Translations under genes and position numbers: made by a program
Shown here: one piece after another, positions 13,684 through 26,091 of the stretch
Layout: each line of letters opens with the position of its first letter
Numbering within the stretch: the first letter of the stretch is position 1
Assembly (NCBI GenBank): GCA_025642065.1
Contig: JAODUP010000046.1
Span: 127,001 to 191,000, forward strand
Origin: Paralvinella palmiformis
Taxonomy: Eukaryota > Annelida > Polychaeta > Terebellida > Alvinellidae
Reading direction: 5' to 3'
Length of the DNA: 64,000 nucleotides
The notes under the pieces: model-generated
The model's database searches: none
What the model saw: only the letters and a program-made list of their open reading frames with translations
Told to the model about the DNA's origin: nothing

Positions 13684-13918
13684 TGATGATTTATGCTTTA
13701 TGGCCATTTTGTGCACATTGTAGCCTACATAGGCCGAGTAACCTCCAAAGGTAATGAAGCGAAGCCAAAGATGAAACATCTTCAGATATGCCCACGCCGA
13801 GGTTCAAACTCAGATGGTAGTGATCCAACTCGCTACCAATTAGACCACAGAGGCGCCCTCTAAAGGAAATGAAGCGAATTCAAAGAGGAAACACCCTTCA
13901 GATATGTCCACGACGAGG
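13684..13918 (-). mobile_element. Family A SINE with partial second copy
   Basis: The first part (13684-13860) is a full-length reverse copy of the SINE described at 1196-1382, including the TGATGATGAT tail, GGCCATTTTGTGCAC and the tRNA-like head ending in GGCGCC. Directly after it, 13861-13918 repeats part of the body again (AAAGGAAATGAAGCGAA, AAACACCCTTCAGATATG). That implies an internal duplication or an insertion of one copy into another. Confidence 0.75.
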
Positions 13919-16456
13919 ATAACCCATATTAGTAGCTATCACGGTGGGTGGTGGTATTAACGTGGTGGCCGACGGATCATGACTTAATGTACGATCTTCT
14001 GGATGACGTAATTTCGGATTATTGATCTGCCACTCGGATCCGTTATCATTGTTCTAGCCATCCACGAATGACGTCACATTACCGAGTGACTGATGGTGAG
14101 GTCCAATCTCGCACTAGAATATTACTCCGCCGTCTTAAAAGAATCAAAACACACACACACAGTGCGAAGGCTTCCGTTTACATACAGACAGAAATGTATC
14201 GCGAGTACCGAAAAAAAGTACCAGATCCGAACATGGTAATATTTTAAAGGCGCCCATTTCGGACGGGAAATGAATCGTCATGGCGCCGGACTATATTTCG
14301 CGAAGTGTCGTATAAAATGGCATTTCTGGTCGTTTTCTTGGACATTCCGCAAATAAATGGAGAAAACGGGAATTGTTTCGTGTCGAAGATGGATTTATCT
14401 CGGCAACAGCGACGTTAATTCAGGCCGAGTCTTTCTGAATTAATCTGGATTTGAGTGGCTGGAGATGGACAAAACTAAAAATTATCTCACATATAATAAA
14501 GGGATGGGTTCAGGTATTCGTGATGTTTATAATTCTTACAGAATTATGACGAAACGACTACTACCTAAATAGAAAACAGATTATATATATTAGTACATAT
14601 ATAATGCAGCTTTGGTATCCAATAAAGTACTTTCTTGAACCCATTACTTTTCATCTTGGGGTATTGTTCTCTGTTAAAAATGTAATTAGTCACAGTAGGA
14701 CAGAACTCGATTGTGTCGTACATTCGTAAACTCAAATGCGAGTCTCAATATTCGATAAGATAAAGAAGTGAAAATCGGAGTTTTGGCTTGGTGTTAAGAT
14801 GCACTAGCGAGACGAGTGCAGCCTTAATTAAGAATTCAGATGTCTTTTTATGTTTCCCATTGGTTCTAGCCTAAGGGCTGAGTGGTAGAAAAATTAATCC
14901 GTGCACTAACAAAGGATTCGAAGATCCAACTGACAAAATGTAGGCCATGAATAGATTTTGGCGAGTCTAATGAGCTCATAAAGCTGAATGTTCAGGCGTT
15001 GTGTGTGTGTGAGCTTGAAAGCTGATGTTGCTTGACATATAAGAAAGAAATGATGCCTCTATTGTAACTGCTACAAATATAAAATACTTAACCATCATTT
15101 GTGCGATTCGATAAAACTTAATTTCACCTAATAAGCTGAATGTAGTTTAAAATAATTTCCTCCAAGCTGTCCCACAACTGTTATTATGGGAAATAAATAA
15201 CTCATAGTATTCTTTCCTATAATCAAAGACTACTTATAACAAGACATGTTACTTCGCGTTTTAACATGGGACGCCATTTTGAATTCATGGAGCGCCAGGG
15301 CCCTAGCGACCGGAGGTAGATTGTCACGGACAGCTCCTTCGTTAACATGGCGCCTAATGGCACTGGTTCATACTTGAATACTAATTGTAGAATGTATTTC
15401 ACTGAAACGGAATTCATGAACCAGACAACTTATCTAGAATGCTATTCCAACTATTTTTGATGTACCAAATCCACCGCATGCATCCACTGAAATCAAAGAG
15501 GAAGGTATTAACATATAGGAGACATTCTACAGTGTGATGGTAATTAATATTTATAAACATTAATGGTGAAAATTGGTATTATAAAATTAATTAAATAAGA
15601 AACAAGGCATCAAACCCATCAAATTTTGTCAGCCCATTTCATATCTTAATACAAAAAAGGATTGCCAGCTCCTGAATTAGTACAGCTCATGTGCTTTAAT
15701 TGATATACTTCTCTTCATAACTTAAATGCATAATCTTATTGTTATTCAAATTTAATAAATACAAGGAAATAATTAAGTGTGAATCTGCGTTGATCGATTT
15801 CCGTGTTGCCGTATTTCATTTATTTATACCATTATCAATGTTTGCCAACTTTCATCTGAGGGGAGGGGCTTCTGAGGCCAGATGAAAGTAATTTCATCTG
15901 TGGTTGGATATGTATGTTCTGGGATGTCCCCTAATGGTTTAGAGTTACTGATATTGACAGATATTGTTGTGTAGTTTTGGTTGTTGTCATTCAATAAATG
16001 TATTGGTTCTATTTATATTGTGTGTGTTTTGTTTGTGTAATGCACTATTACAGTTACTTCTTGTGCCCACATTTGGAAATTTCTGTGATTTTCATAAGCT
16101 TGTGGTTAAAATATGAATATGATGCTTGGGATGAGCTACAACACTATCTCCTTCCTGCAGTTATTTGAATATGATTAATATTGGCTATTTCTCTTTCTTG
16201 TGGTACCCACTACATTTTGGTGTTTAATTATTACTTTAAAAGAGCAAGAAATCCATCGAGTTAAGATGGTTTTTCTACATTTTGTACAAAACTTGTAAGT
16301 TAACTTCTTTCCAACCAAATACACACACATACCCACACAGATATCTTGTATCTTGAAATTTTCAGGTAATATGTCTATTGCTAACTGAGATTTAATACAG
16401 ATTGCCTAAAAATTTCAGGTAATATACATATTACCTGATTATACAGAATAACTGTA

Positions 16457-16485
16457 ACATTTATATATATATATATATATATATG
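16457..16485. repeat. (AT)n microsatellite
   Basis: An uninterrupted AT dinucleotide run in intergenic DNA between SF1 and LAMTOR3. Confidence 0.9.
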
Positions 16486-17239
16486 CTGTAATTGTAGATT
16501 CTCTTTTATGTTTTGTGACTGTTCAAAATGAGTTCTTTTAACTCATATATAACTGAGTTACTCATAAAGTGATCAATTCAGCCTAATATCTGATTCTTCT
16601 ATTTTATATTTAACATCATCACATTAGCTAACAGTATTCATCATTAATACCTAGTTTAATTTCAGATCTAATACAGTAAATGTATAAATTAACTTAATTA
16701 GCAATGATAATTCCCTAATCTAAGAAACGTCATGTTTATTATAAGTATTATTATAAGCTTGTGATTGGTTCCTCACTACTTTTGTAAGCAATCTCCTCTT
16801 CCTACTTTTGACTATTAGTTTGTATTATCCCTACTTTTTTATTTTTATTTTCCAGAACATGTTGATGTGCAGAAATATGATTGCATCAAGTGATTGGAAC
16901 TACTCTTCTGACTACTGAGTATCTAATCATAGTACAATACTGATATCTATGTTGCATATTTGCCTTAGCATACATATATGATAATATTCTTCATCACAAT
17001 GAAGAAAAATGAGAGATAATATGCTCATCCTCTACTGTTTGAATTGTAGTAAATGATAATGGGGATGTCTATATATTCGTTTATCAAGTTATAAAAGCGA
17101 TTTTCAATAGAATAAGAGCTAATTTTGTAGTGAAAAATATTTTCTTATTATTCCATAATGATATATATTATATTTTAAAGATAAAAATCATTAAGCAAAC
17201 AAATTTGTAAAAAGGTGAATAAATAATTTATTTGCTCAT

Positions 17240-17770
17240 TTTCAGTCCTTATAAGGTTTCGGACAAGGGCTACATCAAGAAGTAAGATGGTAACTGAAGG
17301 TCAACATCAAGATAGTATGTGACATCAATAAGTGCCTTGAAGACACTGATAGATCATGGAGTGGAAGGTCAATAAAGACATTGGTATAACATGATCAAGT
17401 ACTGGTCCACCATAGTCTCTGTGATTACTGGCTCATATCCCCAGATCTCTGACTAAAAATGGAGACAGAAATGGCAGCGACTTTGTCATCCTCCACCGTT
17501 TGAAAGCACTTCAACTCTGCTGGACTTTATGGTTGTGTGGCAGTGAAGAAGCCATTGTTGAGACTTGCAAATATTAAATATCATCTCAAGTTTGCTCGAA
17601 GATATAAGAACTGGACTGGGCAGCAGTAGGACAAAGTTCTATGGTTTGATGAGAGTGTGTTTTAGCTTCTCTGTGCAGGAAAGTGGTCTATTGTGTGAAG
17701 TAGGGTGATGAGAAGTACAGCCCAGAATAAAGCAAAGGGGTTCTCTGGTGGGATGTTTGGCTGAGGGGTC
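17240..17770 (+). pseudogene. Degenerate Tc1/mariner transposase
   Basis: Conceptual translation in shifting frames gives recognisable Tc1-like blocks: RSWSGRSIKT (compare the RSGRPRKT block of the DNA-binding linker), then HFNSAGLYGCVAVKKPLL, then LKFARRYKNWT, then KVLWFDESVF, which carries the second catalytic aspartate of the DDE domain, then a decayed GGGSVMVWG-like block near 17735-17760. Several stops and at least one frameshift make it nonfunctional. Terminal inverted repeats were not located; an (AT)n tract at 17776-17796 follows directly. Family assignment comes from motif order and is fairly secure. Confidence 0.75.
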
Positions 17771-17774
17771 GCCC

Positions 17775-19170
17775 ATATATATATATATATATATATGTGG
17801 TGTGTGTGTGTTGGGTTTGATGAGGTTGTAACAGACTTTATATTTATAAGCACACACATATAATGATGTTCCTTCATCATTTACTCACAGATTCTGTTTG
17901 TCTATTTATTATCTTTTTTTTCCTGATAATATCAAAATAATGACAGTTAATTTTATTGATGTTCCATCTGTTGTAGTAGGTTTGTTTTATATAAATGTAT
18001 CTGTTTTATAAATTATGTTCTTGTTACCTCAATATCATTATCAGTCTTTTGACTTTCTTTATATTTTAAAAGAAATACATTCATTTGATGTCATTTAACA
18101 TAATGTGATTGTTTATCATTAGGTAGCTTTTGGACAATATGACTATTGTTACAGCTTCTTGTTGTAAAGATGTTTTTTGATGGTTTAAGATCATAATAAA
18201 ATCAATCTATTTACAAGATAGTGACTCCAAATACAGTATTATCTTTTCCTTTTTTTAATATAATTAGTTGATGTTATATGATAAAAACTTATAAATATGT
18301 TATTATGTGAACTTTGAATGTAAAGTTTTATGGATGATGAAAGTCATGTTGTAAAAAGGCAAACTATACGACTAATAATTAATAAACAATAATTTATAAA
18401 CATGGAAAATATGAAATGATATGATATTTCAGTCAAGTGATATGTCGACAGGATTAATTTAATACCTTTTTGATTATCATTTTTAACCATCTTATTGCTA
18501 TATGGAAGTAACAAGTAGAACTTGTTTGTACCAAATCTGTCTGTGTGTTGTATCCATTGACTTTAATGAGAACTGTTTTTGTAAATGTTTTGTGTTTGCT
18601 TTAATCTTTCAGCTTTAGAATATTCAAAAACCCATTTCTGGTGTATGTGAATAAATTTTCAAAACAATCAGCTAGTTTATTATGATACGTCTAAACGTAA
18701 ATATATTTATTTTATCAATATCATCATGATCATACAATCAAATCTGCATAATATGACAATATTTACAACACCATGCGACACTACATGAATGAGAATTTTT
18801 GAAAACTATTCACATGAAGGACACACTTATGCATGCATATGCACACACACACATTATGCTTAGTTATCCTATACCATAGTTATAGCCACGCAGGAGTTTA
18901 GCATGGATAAATGAGTTAGCAGACTTAAAAATCAAACTTGATTAAATGAAAAAGTTCAATCAATAAAAAATAAACTGAATTATTTGGACTTCATTAAAAG
19001 GAATATCCTTTCCATTGAGCATTGTTTAAAAAAAGCGAAAATGAATAAATTTAGTATTCTGGTGTAATAAGATTTGTGGTGTATATACATTATGTTAATT
19101 ATTGATGTAAAATGAGATTTGTCGGTCTCTCTTACATTCACATATAAAATTGTGTATCTGTTTCAGACAC
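17775..19170. other. AT-rich intergenic DNA
   Basis: Very AT-rich sequence with an (AT)n tract at 17776-17796 followed by TGTGTGTG. No open frame with recognisable similarity, no tRNA-like boxes and no clear repeat copies were seen. Confidence 0.6.
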
Positions 19171-19483
19171 GGGGTCAATTACCTTTGGTCAATTCCAATT
19201 CCACTCAATTCCATTTGGTCAAATCCACACTAAATGTATCAATTCCATTTTTACAGACTTTAACTTTTTACGATGAGTAGGTACAGCGAGTACCTACTTG
19301 GAATACCTACTCCACGAGTAATCTATGTTCCAAGTAGGATTGTCACGGAAGAAATATTTCTGATTAAAAAAATTAAATGGTTAATTAATTTGTGGATTTA
19401 ATTATTTTTGCAGGAAATTCCGATTCAAAAATTTTCAATACCAATTTTTTTTAAATAATCAATTCCGGAATGGTATTGGCCAC
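19171..19483 (+). mobile_element. GGGTCAATT inverted-repeat element (MITE), copy 1
   Basis: It starts with GGGTCAATTACC and is built from runs of TCAATTCCAATT, with a conserved centre GTAGGATTGTCACGGAAGAA, ATATTTCTGATTAA and TTAATTTGTGGATTTAATT. The same centre occurs at 50387-51099 and inverted at 53699-54010; the last copy ends in AATTGACCC, the complement of the start. Non-autonomous, transposase family unknown. Confidence 0.75.
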
Positions 19484-19615
19484 ATATCTGATCTGTTCCA
19501 TTAATCAAAAGTCAAAATACTCCTGGAAAATATTGATTAGATCCTGGAAAGGTAGATATTTTGATGAACAAATATCCAGGAAACTCCTAGAAAACCATAC
19601 ATGTGAAAGTGTATG

Positions 19616-19621
<6 letters not shown>

Positions 19622-19652
<31 letters not shown>

Positions 19653-19674
19653 GTGTGTGTGTGTGTGTGTGTGT
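19622..19674. repeat. Compound (TA)n(TG)n microsatellite
   Basis: A TA run followed directly by a TG run. The same compound arrangement occurs at about 8098-8138 (reversed order) and 42650-42707. Confidence 0.9.
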
Positions 19675-20119
19675 GGCTGTTGATCTTAAATGTCCTTAAT
19701 TCAAATCAGATAGAAAGTCACTAGAATAAGCCTACAAATAAAATGATATAAAGAAGGCGATGACATCAGATCACTTAAAGTTATACTCTAATAAATAAAC
19801 AACAAATAAATCATTATATTATCATCGCTTTGTTTAGACTCTGATCGCGTCTGAGATATATATAACTGACGAGAAATGAATTGATTATATGTTCTATAAC
19901 CAGGATACGAAACCCTACAACAAAGTCTACAGCGTTGTAAAATACATGGGAAACTATCATTATTAGATCATGTGTATACTACCTCAAACCAACTCATTAT
20001 AGGAAATTTTCACAGAACTCGTAGACTATTTTCTAGTTCTGATGTAGTTCGGCAATAGAAATTTATTATCTTGACAACATCAGATAAACTATCAGATTTT
20101 ATTTAATAATCTAAAAACA

Positions 20120-20121
<2 letters not shown>

Positions 20122-20180
<59 letters not shown>
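20122..20180. repeat. Long (TA)n microsatellite
   Basis: A 59-base uninterrupted TA run, directly upstream of a 31-bp tandem repeat and the LINE remnant. Confidence 0.95.
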
Positions 20181-20183
<3 letters not shown>

Positions 20184-20189
20184 TGTAAA

Positions 20190-20273
20190 ACGAGGACACG
20201 ATGTATTAGACAATAGTATGACGAGGACACGATGTATTATAAACAGGTATGACGAGGACACGGTATATTAGAC
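20190..20273. repeat. 31-bp tandem repeat, about 2.7 units
   Basis: The unit core ACGAGGACACGATGTATTA starts at 20190, 20221 and 20252, giving a 31-base period; the third unit reads ACGAGGACACGGTATATTA. It lies between the (TA)n tract and the LINE reading frame. It may be the remnant of an element promoter or a local slippage product. Confidence 0.85.
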
Positions 20274-20348
20274 GTATATATATATATACAGACAGATCTG
20301 ACACACGGTATTGACCAGGACATCGATACATCATCTGTAAATACACCA

Positions 20349-21885
20349 TTGGAGAGGTTTACTCACGCCTCAGAAGATGAAGTGAAGACTCTCATCATGA
20401 AGTCACCTAGTAAATCCTGTAGTCTTGATCCCACATGGCTTCTAAGGCTGTGTGTTAGTGAGTTACTCCCTATCATCACCGCAATTGTCAATGTCTCCAT
20501 GGATAGTTGTCGTGTGCCTCCTGTATTTAAGTGCGCCCAGATACGATCACTACTTAAGAAACCAATACTCGATCCAGACATTCCAAAAAACTACAAACCC
20601 GTATCCAACCTTCCGTTCATTTCCAAGGTATTAGAGAAGGTTGTAGACACACGTATTGAACGCCACTTGGTGGAAAATGGTCTTCACGAGAAACACCAGT
20701 CAGCTTACCGTAGATTTCACTCGACCGAGACGGCACTTCTGAAGGTACAAAGCGATATCCTCGAGTCTCTTGATAATGGTTTTGTTACAATGTTGGTCAT
20801 GCTCGATCTGTCAGCTGCGTTTGATACTCTCGATCATGGAATCTTGTTGGGTCGCTTTGAGAATGTATTCGGAATCTTCGGAGCAGCTCTCAAATGGTTA
20901 ACATCATACCTTACCGACCGCTTCCAGGTAGTTGTCATAGATAGCGAACATTCTAAGTCAGTACTCCTGAAATATGGTGTATCACAAGGCTCGGTACTCG
21001 GCCCGAAGAAATACACCAAGTACGCTAAGCCTCTAGAAGCCATTATCCGTCGGCATGGACTTTCTTACCGTTTTTATGCAGATGACACACAGCTATACAT
21101 TCAAGCCGAAGGAAGACGCTGTGAAAGCACAATCCCTCTCACTCATTGAGAACTGTCTTACTGACATTGAGGGATGGATGCGTACAAACATGCTGAAACT
21201 GAACATTGACAAAACGGAAGTTATGCTGTTCACATCTAAGCATAATGCCATCCATATGAAAAACGTTACTGTTTGTTTTGGTGACATTAATATAACACCA
21301 GTGAATACCTTGAGGAACTTAGGTGTTATCTTTGACTCTACACTAAATATGGAGCAACAGTTTAATAATATCTGTAGGGCTGGCTATAACCAATTCCGCA
21401 ACATTGGGCATATTAGGCGTTACTTAACAAGTGATGCAAGTAAGTCACTGGTTAATGGGCTTATAACATCACGTTTGGACTACTGTAACGCTTTGCTCAA
21501 AGGACTTCCCCAGACCTCCTTTAACAAGTTGCAACGTATACAGAACACGGCGGCACGGATTGTAACTCGAACATCACGCCTGAGTCACATTACACCAATA
21601 TTGAAGGATCTGCATTGATTGGCTGTTAAGTATTGAGTGCAAATTAAAATCCCGATGCGCACGTATAAAGCCCTACATGAAAAGGCTCCAAGATACATAT
21701 CTGACATGTTGACAGTTTATCAACCAAGAAGAACACTACGTTCGATGGGTTCAGTGACATTGGTGGTTCCAAGGGTTAGAACATCTAGCTATGGCGAAAG
21801 AAAATTTCAGTGTTCAGCAGCCAAGCTATGGAATGGACTCCCAGCTCACATTCGTGAATCCAAAACACTGAACAGATGCTGCTGA
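20349..21885 (+). pseudogene. LINE reverse transcriptase, broken by one frameshift and two stops
   Basis: Reverse transcriptase that would copy the element RNA at the target site. Seen: SPSKSCSLDP, YKPVSNLPFISKVLE (palm region), the HSTETALL block, catalytic motif A LDLSAAFDTLDH, SQGSVLGP, and the catalytic box YADDTQLY at about 21075-21098. Shortly after that box, near 21100-21110, the frame shifts by one base and continues as SLIENCLTDIEGWM, LNIDKTEVMLF and the RNase/tail region. Two in-frame stops at about 21616 (where LHWLPVK is expected) and 21634 split off the end, which carries YKALHEKAPRYISDML and KLWNGLPAHIRESKTL. The sequence SVLGPKKYTKYAKP differs from the usual LLF/LLY wording but keeps length. 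Not functional. It is otherwise well preserved, which suggests moderately recent insertion. Confidence 0.9.
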
Positions 21886-21952
21886 AAGCGTACTTGTTCT
21901 CCAGCAATTTTGATCTTTAATTTTTTCTTTTTTTTCTTAGTCAGTTATTGAT

Positions 21953-21953
<1 letters not shown>

Positions 21954-22015
<62 letters not shown>
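21954..22015. repeat. (TA)n microsatellite inside the LINE tail
   Basis: A 62-base TA run between the LINE coding end and its terminal GCGCTTTATAAGTTTGG segment. Confidence 0.95.
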
Positions 22016-22018
<3 letters not shown>

Positions 22019-22876
22019 AATTAGCTTTATACATATATTGTTATACATATATCTTCTTTTTTCTCATAAGTTTATGTACAGCGCTTTTGGACAGGCTTTA
22101 AGTATGAAAAGAGCGCTTTATAAGTTTGGTATAATAATAATAATAACAATAACGAATACCAAATTATTATATATAATTTAAGAAACTATTTATTGTTGAT
22201 TGTCAGTTTAACTTTTTTCAGGTTTCTTCACTATACCTCATATTCAGAGGACTTGTAACGTGTTATAGATGTTGATAATAAGTACAGAGATGATTGTGTA
22301 CACATACATGTGTGTAGTTATTTAAAGTTTTTTTTAAATTACTCGTCGATCACCCACGAGGCGTGTTGAGTAAACCCTGCAAGCTCCTTATGTTTGATGG
22401 TTTAATATACACATAACCTCTATAATCAAGACTTAAGTTTGGGTAAATAATTAATTATTTCTGATATAATAATCTGATTCATATTAATCAACTAATATTT
22501 CCGGCGTACACGAGAATTAAGAGACTGACATCCTCATCTTCCAGGTCTCTGGCCATCGGATACAAAAGATGAGGAAAACTCAAGTAGTTTGACAATAACC
22601 AGCGGACACCTGTAGAAATGTTTATCGTTAACATCCCATAATATCATAACCTAATATACTGAATGTGTTATCAGGTGATGACGTCAGTAATCATTTATAA
22701 CATTTATGACGATCATTTATAACAAATATATTTATATGCAGACTGAATGATGATGATGACTTTTTGAACACACACACCCACGCACTCATGCATGCACGCA
22801 CACAAAGAGAGACAGAGAGAAATACCCGGTGAATCCACACACACACAAACACTCTTCCAGCTTCATGTATGAGCTT

Positions 22877-22885
22877 TATCTATCC

Positions 22886-22929
<44 letters not shown>

Positions 22930-22944
22930 GTATATCTATCTATC

Positions 22945-22975
<31 letters not shown>

Positions 22976-22981
22976 CTATCA
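22877..22981. repeat. (CTAT)n tetranucleotide microsatellite
   Basis: About 26 units of a TATC/CTAT repeat with two interruptions (CTGTATAT near 22928 and a TTAT near 22955). Confidence 0.95.
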
Positions 22982-24699
22982 AATAGTCATGTCAGCCTTT
23001 GCAGATATTTGCTAATCATTTGTCTGACATGACATTTTGATTTGGGGTGAAGGGGTGTATTTCGACACCCTGTATGGACACTAGTCCTGATTCTCAGTGT
23101 ATGAGTGAAATCTTTGACAATGATAGTTAAGCAGATAAGAAGGCTTATACCACTGCGAGATGCATAGCCACCATTTGCTGTATGGATTGTCATCTAGTAA
23201 CATCAACACAACTAGTCGTAGTGAGCTAGAAAACTCCCAGGCGCTTCTTTTAAAATCATCTTTGTTGATTCACAAAATTACCTGATCAGGGCACAGCTAG
23301 TTCATACCCAAAATAAATGAAGTGAATGAGAACATCACTGCGTGATTCCCGGTATGCAATACGCCATCCCCGACATACATTGTGTTCTGATCGATACATT
23401 AATTCCACTGGTTATGAATACACTAATTATTAGATAACTTTTCAAACATGAAAATGATTATAAAGCAATTTAAGTTTCAAGAGGGATTTCATACGATTGT
23501 ATGTTTACCTTGGATGGATATAGGGTTGTCACGTCGTGTCCCATGATTTCACCGCCTTTTCCACGTCATTTTTCCTCAATTTGTTCCAAATACTAGGTGG
23601 AATCCACATCGTAAAGTAAACTCTAAATGCTTGAAATGTATACCATTATGTGAGAATGTTATGATAACATCACCAAACGTTGCTCAACGAAGTGTTTTTA
23701 TATTGAAATCGGCAAAAAACTGGATTCTGTGAGTATACAATATTATGAAAATATTACTGAAAATATTATTTAATACATATTCAGATCATAACTAACATAG
23801 TAACTGTGATAAAACTGTGGCAGTTGAACGATAGTATATGCTGGTGGGAAAATTCTAAATAAATGCTATTTATTCCTCATTTCGTGGCTGCTTCTGGTGC
23901 GATTAATGCGTCGCCCTCTCCTATATATCGGCGTTCGCTAAGACCAACCCAAACATGCGTTGTCAAATGCTATTTTTGTACGTGCTTCCGCCTTTGTGTG
24001 TAGCCACTTCCCTGTGAGGGTGATATATTTGTTGCGTATGAAAAGCGAATTAGTTGCATGGTCCCCATAGACTGATGGGTAGCCCAGACACATGTACAGG
24101 TCTACGTATATATGTATAGATATGCAGAGGTGTAGAGCATTTTATATTTAGATTGATGTATGCATAGATTTATTTATGCATAGATTTATGGAGGTATAGG
24201 TCACAAAATATGTTGATGTTCTGAGCCAGTGCCACTATATATATATATATATATATCCTATAACACACACACAGATACGCGCGCTCGGAGAGAGAGGTAC
24301 ATTTATATATATAGGGAGAGCACAAGGATCATGTATAGTCATCTATCCCAATCGAATTAGGTCACAGATGGTCATGTTGAATCTACTAACCTACGTAGTC
24401 GTGGGCTCATTTACATCAATTTGACAGCTCTATAGATGCTTCATGTTACAAGAGTACAATTAAAACAATTTTCATAAGTAATTTCACTCGACGGATTTCT
24501 TTTGTCATTTCGCTAACATAAAAGGCTGCATGTTTAGACCAACTATAGACTATATAATACTCGTAAATACATTATTGTCTTGTGATTGATTCAGCTTATA
24601 TTTTGGCATCATTTATAATATATGTAAACATATTTGTATTATTCCTGAGAAATTGAAATGAAAGCATTTCTTTAATTGCTTTACTTAACAAACCAAACA

Positions 24700-24800
24700 C
24701 ATCTTCCAACAAGACGAAATCACTTTATGGTCAATTATATCAAACGCAGCAGATAGATCCATAAGTACCAATAGTAAGACCCATTTGTGTACGTTTAACG
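24700..24800 (-). pseudogene. LINE reverse-transcriptase fragment (motif A)
   Basis: Minus-strand translation reads VLLLVLMDLSAAFDIIDHKV. This is the LDLSAAFDxxDH motif A of a non-LTR reverse transcriptase, also seen in the better preserved element at 20349. Flanking codons decay quickly on both sides. A relic only. Confidence 0.75.
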
Positions 24801-26091
24801 TGTTTTGGGTTTAATAAATCATACTTAAACTATAATAGCTTACTTTGATTCAATGTTAATTGTTTTAGTTCTCTGGCAACTTTTACATATGGAATACATT
24901 ATATTTTTTTAATTACACAATTGGAATTTGTTTTACCTATAGTCATCAAAGATCGAGTAATTAACTGGTTTTTTTTAAATTATATTTTTAGAAATTAAAA
25001 TAAAAAAGGCTTGTAATTGTCTTTATACTAATAAAATCACAGGAACGGGGTTGAACTAAAATGTAGAAATGCCAGTACATTCGATCGTGGACCGAATTAG
25101 GGTGATAGATCGAATAGAACTACTAAAATAAAATAAAAAAATACTAGAAGTGTGATCTCCTAGGACTGAGTACATGTATAGGTATAATATAATATTTCAG
25201 CCTACTGCCTCTTAATGAACCTTCTAATCGCATTATTAATAGCGCAGAATCGTTAATCATTAGATGACACTGAATCGATGTTCCATTAGCTGGAATGGAT
25301 AACATTTTCAGTACTAAATTAAAGTAACAAGCTAAGAACTGTTTATATCATGTAGTAGCATCTGCTTCGAGGATAAACATAATAGTAATGGGGGAAATGA
25401 TCGTATACACGTACTTATAGTTACTGTGAGCTAAACATTCAAACACCACCAATTTCAAAATAAATAAATTTCCCGGAAAGAGCTCTATAAAAATTCTTTT
25501 AAATGGCGGGAATATCATATGATTATGTTGAGTATAAAGGAAGGTTTGGTATTTACTGTGTTTCTAACTGACCAAGAATTTGGTTCCGCTATAGGTGTTT
25601 GCATTAAAACGGTGACCAGAACTTATGCTTTTCACTAAAACAACTTGATGAAATATGTAATGAAGATGGATGCCAATTATTGTTTTTCATTTTCTATAAC
25701 TATATTAGAAGACCGAATTAGTACTTAGGTAGAATTTAATTAGCAACAGAAAAATTTTTGTAGCGAAAATTTGATGGTTTTCACTAAACTGCTAGTAACA
25801 TATATATACTTCGTATTCAAAATTTCTTTATTAAATCTGAAATGAAGATGGATGGTAACTATATAGTGTACTGAGGTAGATTTTATTTAGTAATAGATAC
25901 TTCCCAGAAATCATTCAGAAACAAAGTGTACTGGTTGTATTCCGAGGAATATGTTCGCATATGGTAAGATCATCTAAAATAAAATCTGCAGCCAACTCGA
26001 AAATAGACATGTCATATAATCAGTTGAATCATCATATAGTCTATGTCTCATCCTGTGTCCAAGATGCCATAATACACTAATTAATTCCTTT

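Larger units (their letters stand above)
7111..17240. other. Gene-poor intergenic DNA
   Basis: No gene is recognised here. It holds TA or TG/TA microsatellites at about 7181-7210, 8098-8138 and 8635-8673, a CA-flanked repeat at 10470-10735, and a degenerate C/A-rich stretch at 11560-11850 with repeated CCAACC, CACCCA and CTGACTGA words. SINE pieces lie at about 12175-12370 and 13684-13918. The stretches around 8700-9360, 12900-13060 and 14200-14480 are visibly richer in CG dinucleotides than the AT-rich surroundings and contain several GGCGCC sites. That could mark old coding or regulatory DNA, but I could not tie it to any family. Open frames here (for example 8629-8961 on the minus strand and 9077-9364 on the plus strand) have no recognisable domain. 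Confidence 0.6.
20290..22155 (+). mobile_element. 5'-truncated non-LTR retrotransposon (L2/CR1/Rex1-like)
   Basis: This covers the reverse-transcriptase half of a LINE plus its 3' tail. The endonuclease domain is absent, as in typical 5' truncation. The 3' end carries the short microsatellite-like terminus usual in the L2/CR1 group (GCGCTTTATAAGTTTGG followed by TAATAATAATAATAA). A 62-base (TA)n tract interrupts the 3'UTR at 21954-22015. Boundaries are approximate on the 5' side because truncation left no signal. Confidence 0.85.

Noticed and set aside
15223..15417. Minus-strand open frame in a GC-richer patch
   Set aside because: 64 codons, no domain, no exon signals in keeping with LAMTOR3 or SF1.
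22877..22981. Open frame through the CTAT repeat
   Set aside because: Tetranucleotide repeats with no stop in one frame give artificial Ser-Ile-Tyr-Leu repeats.
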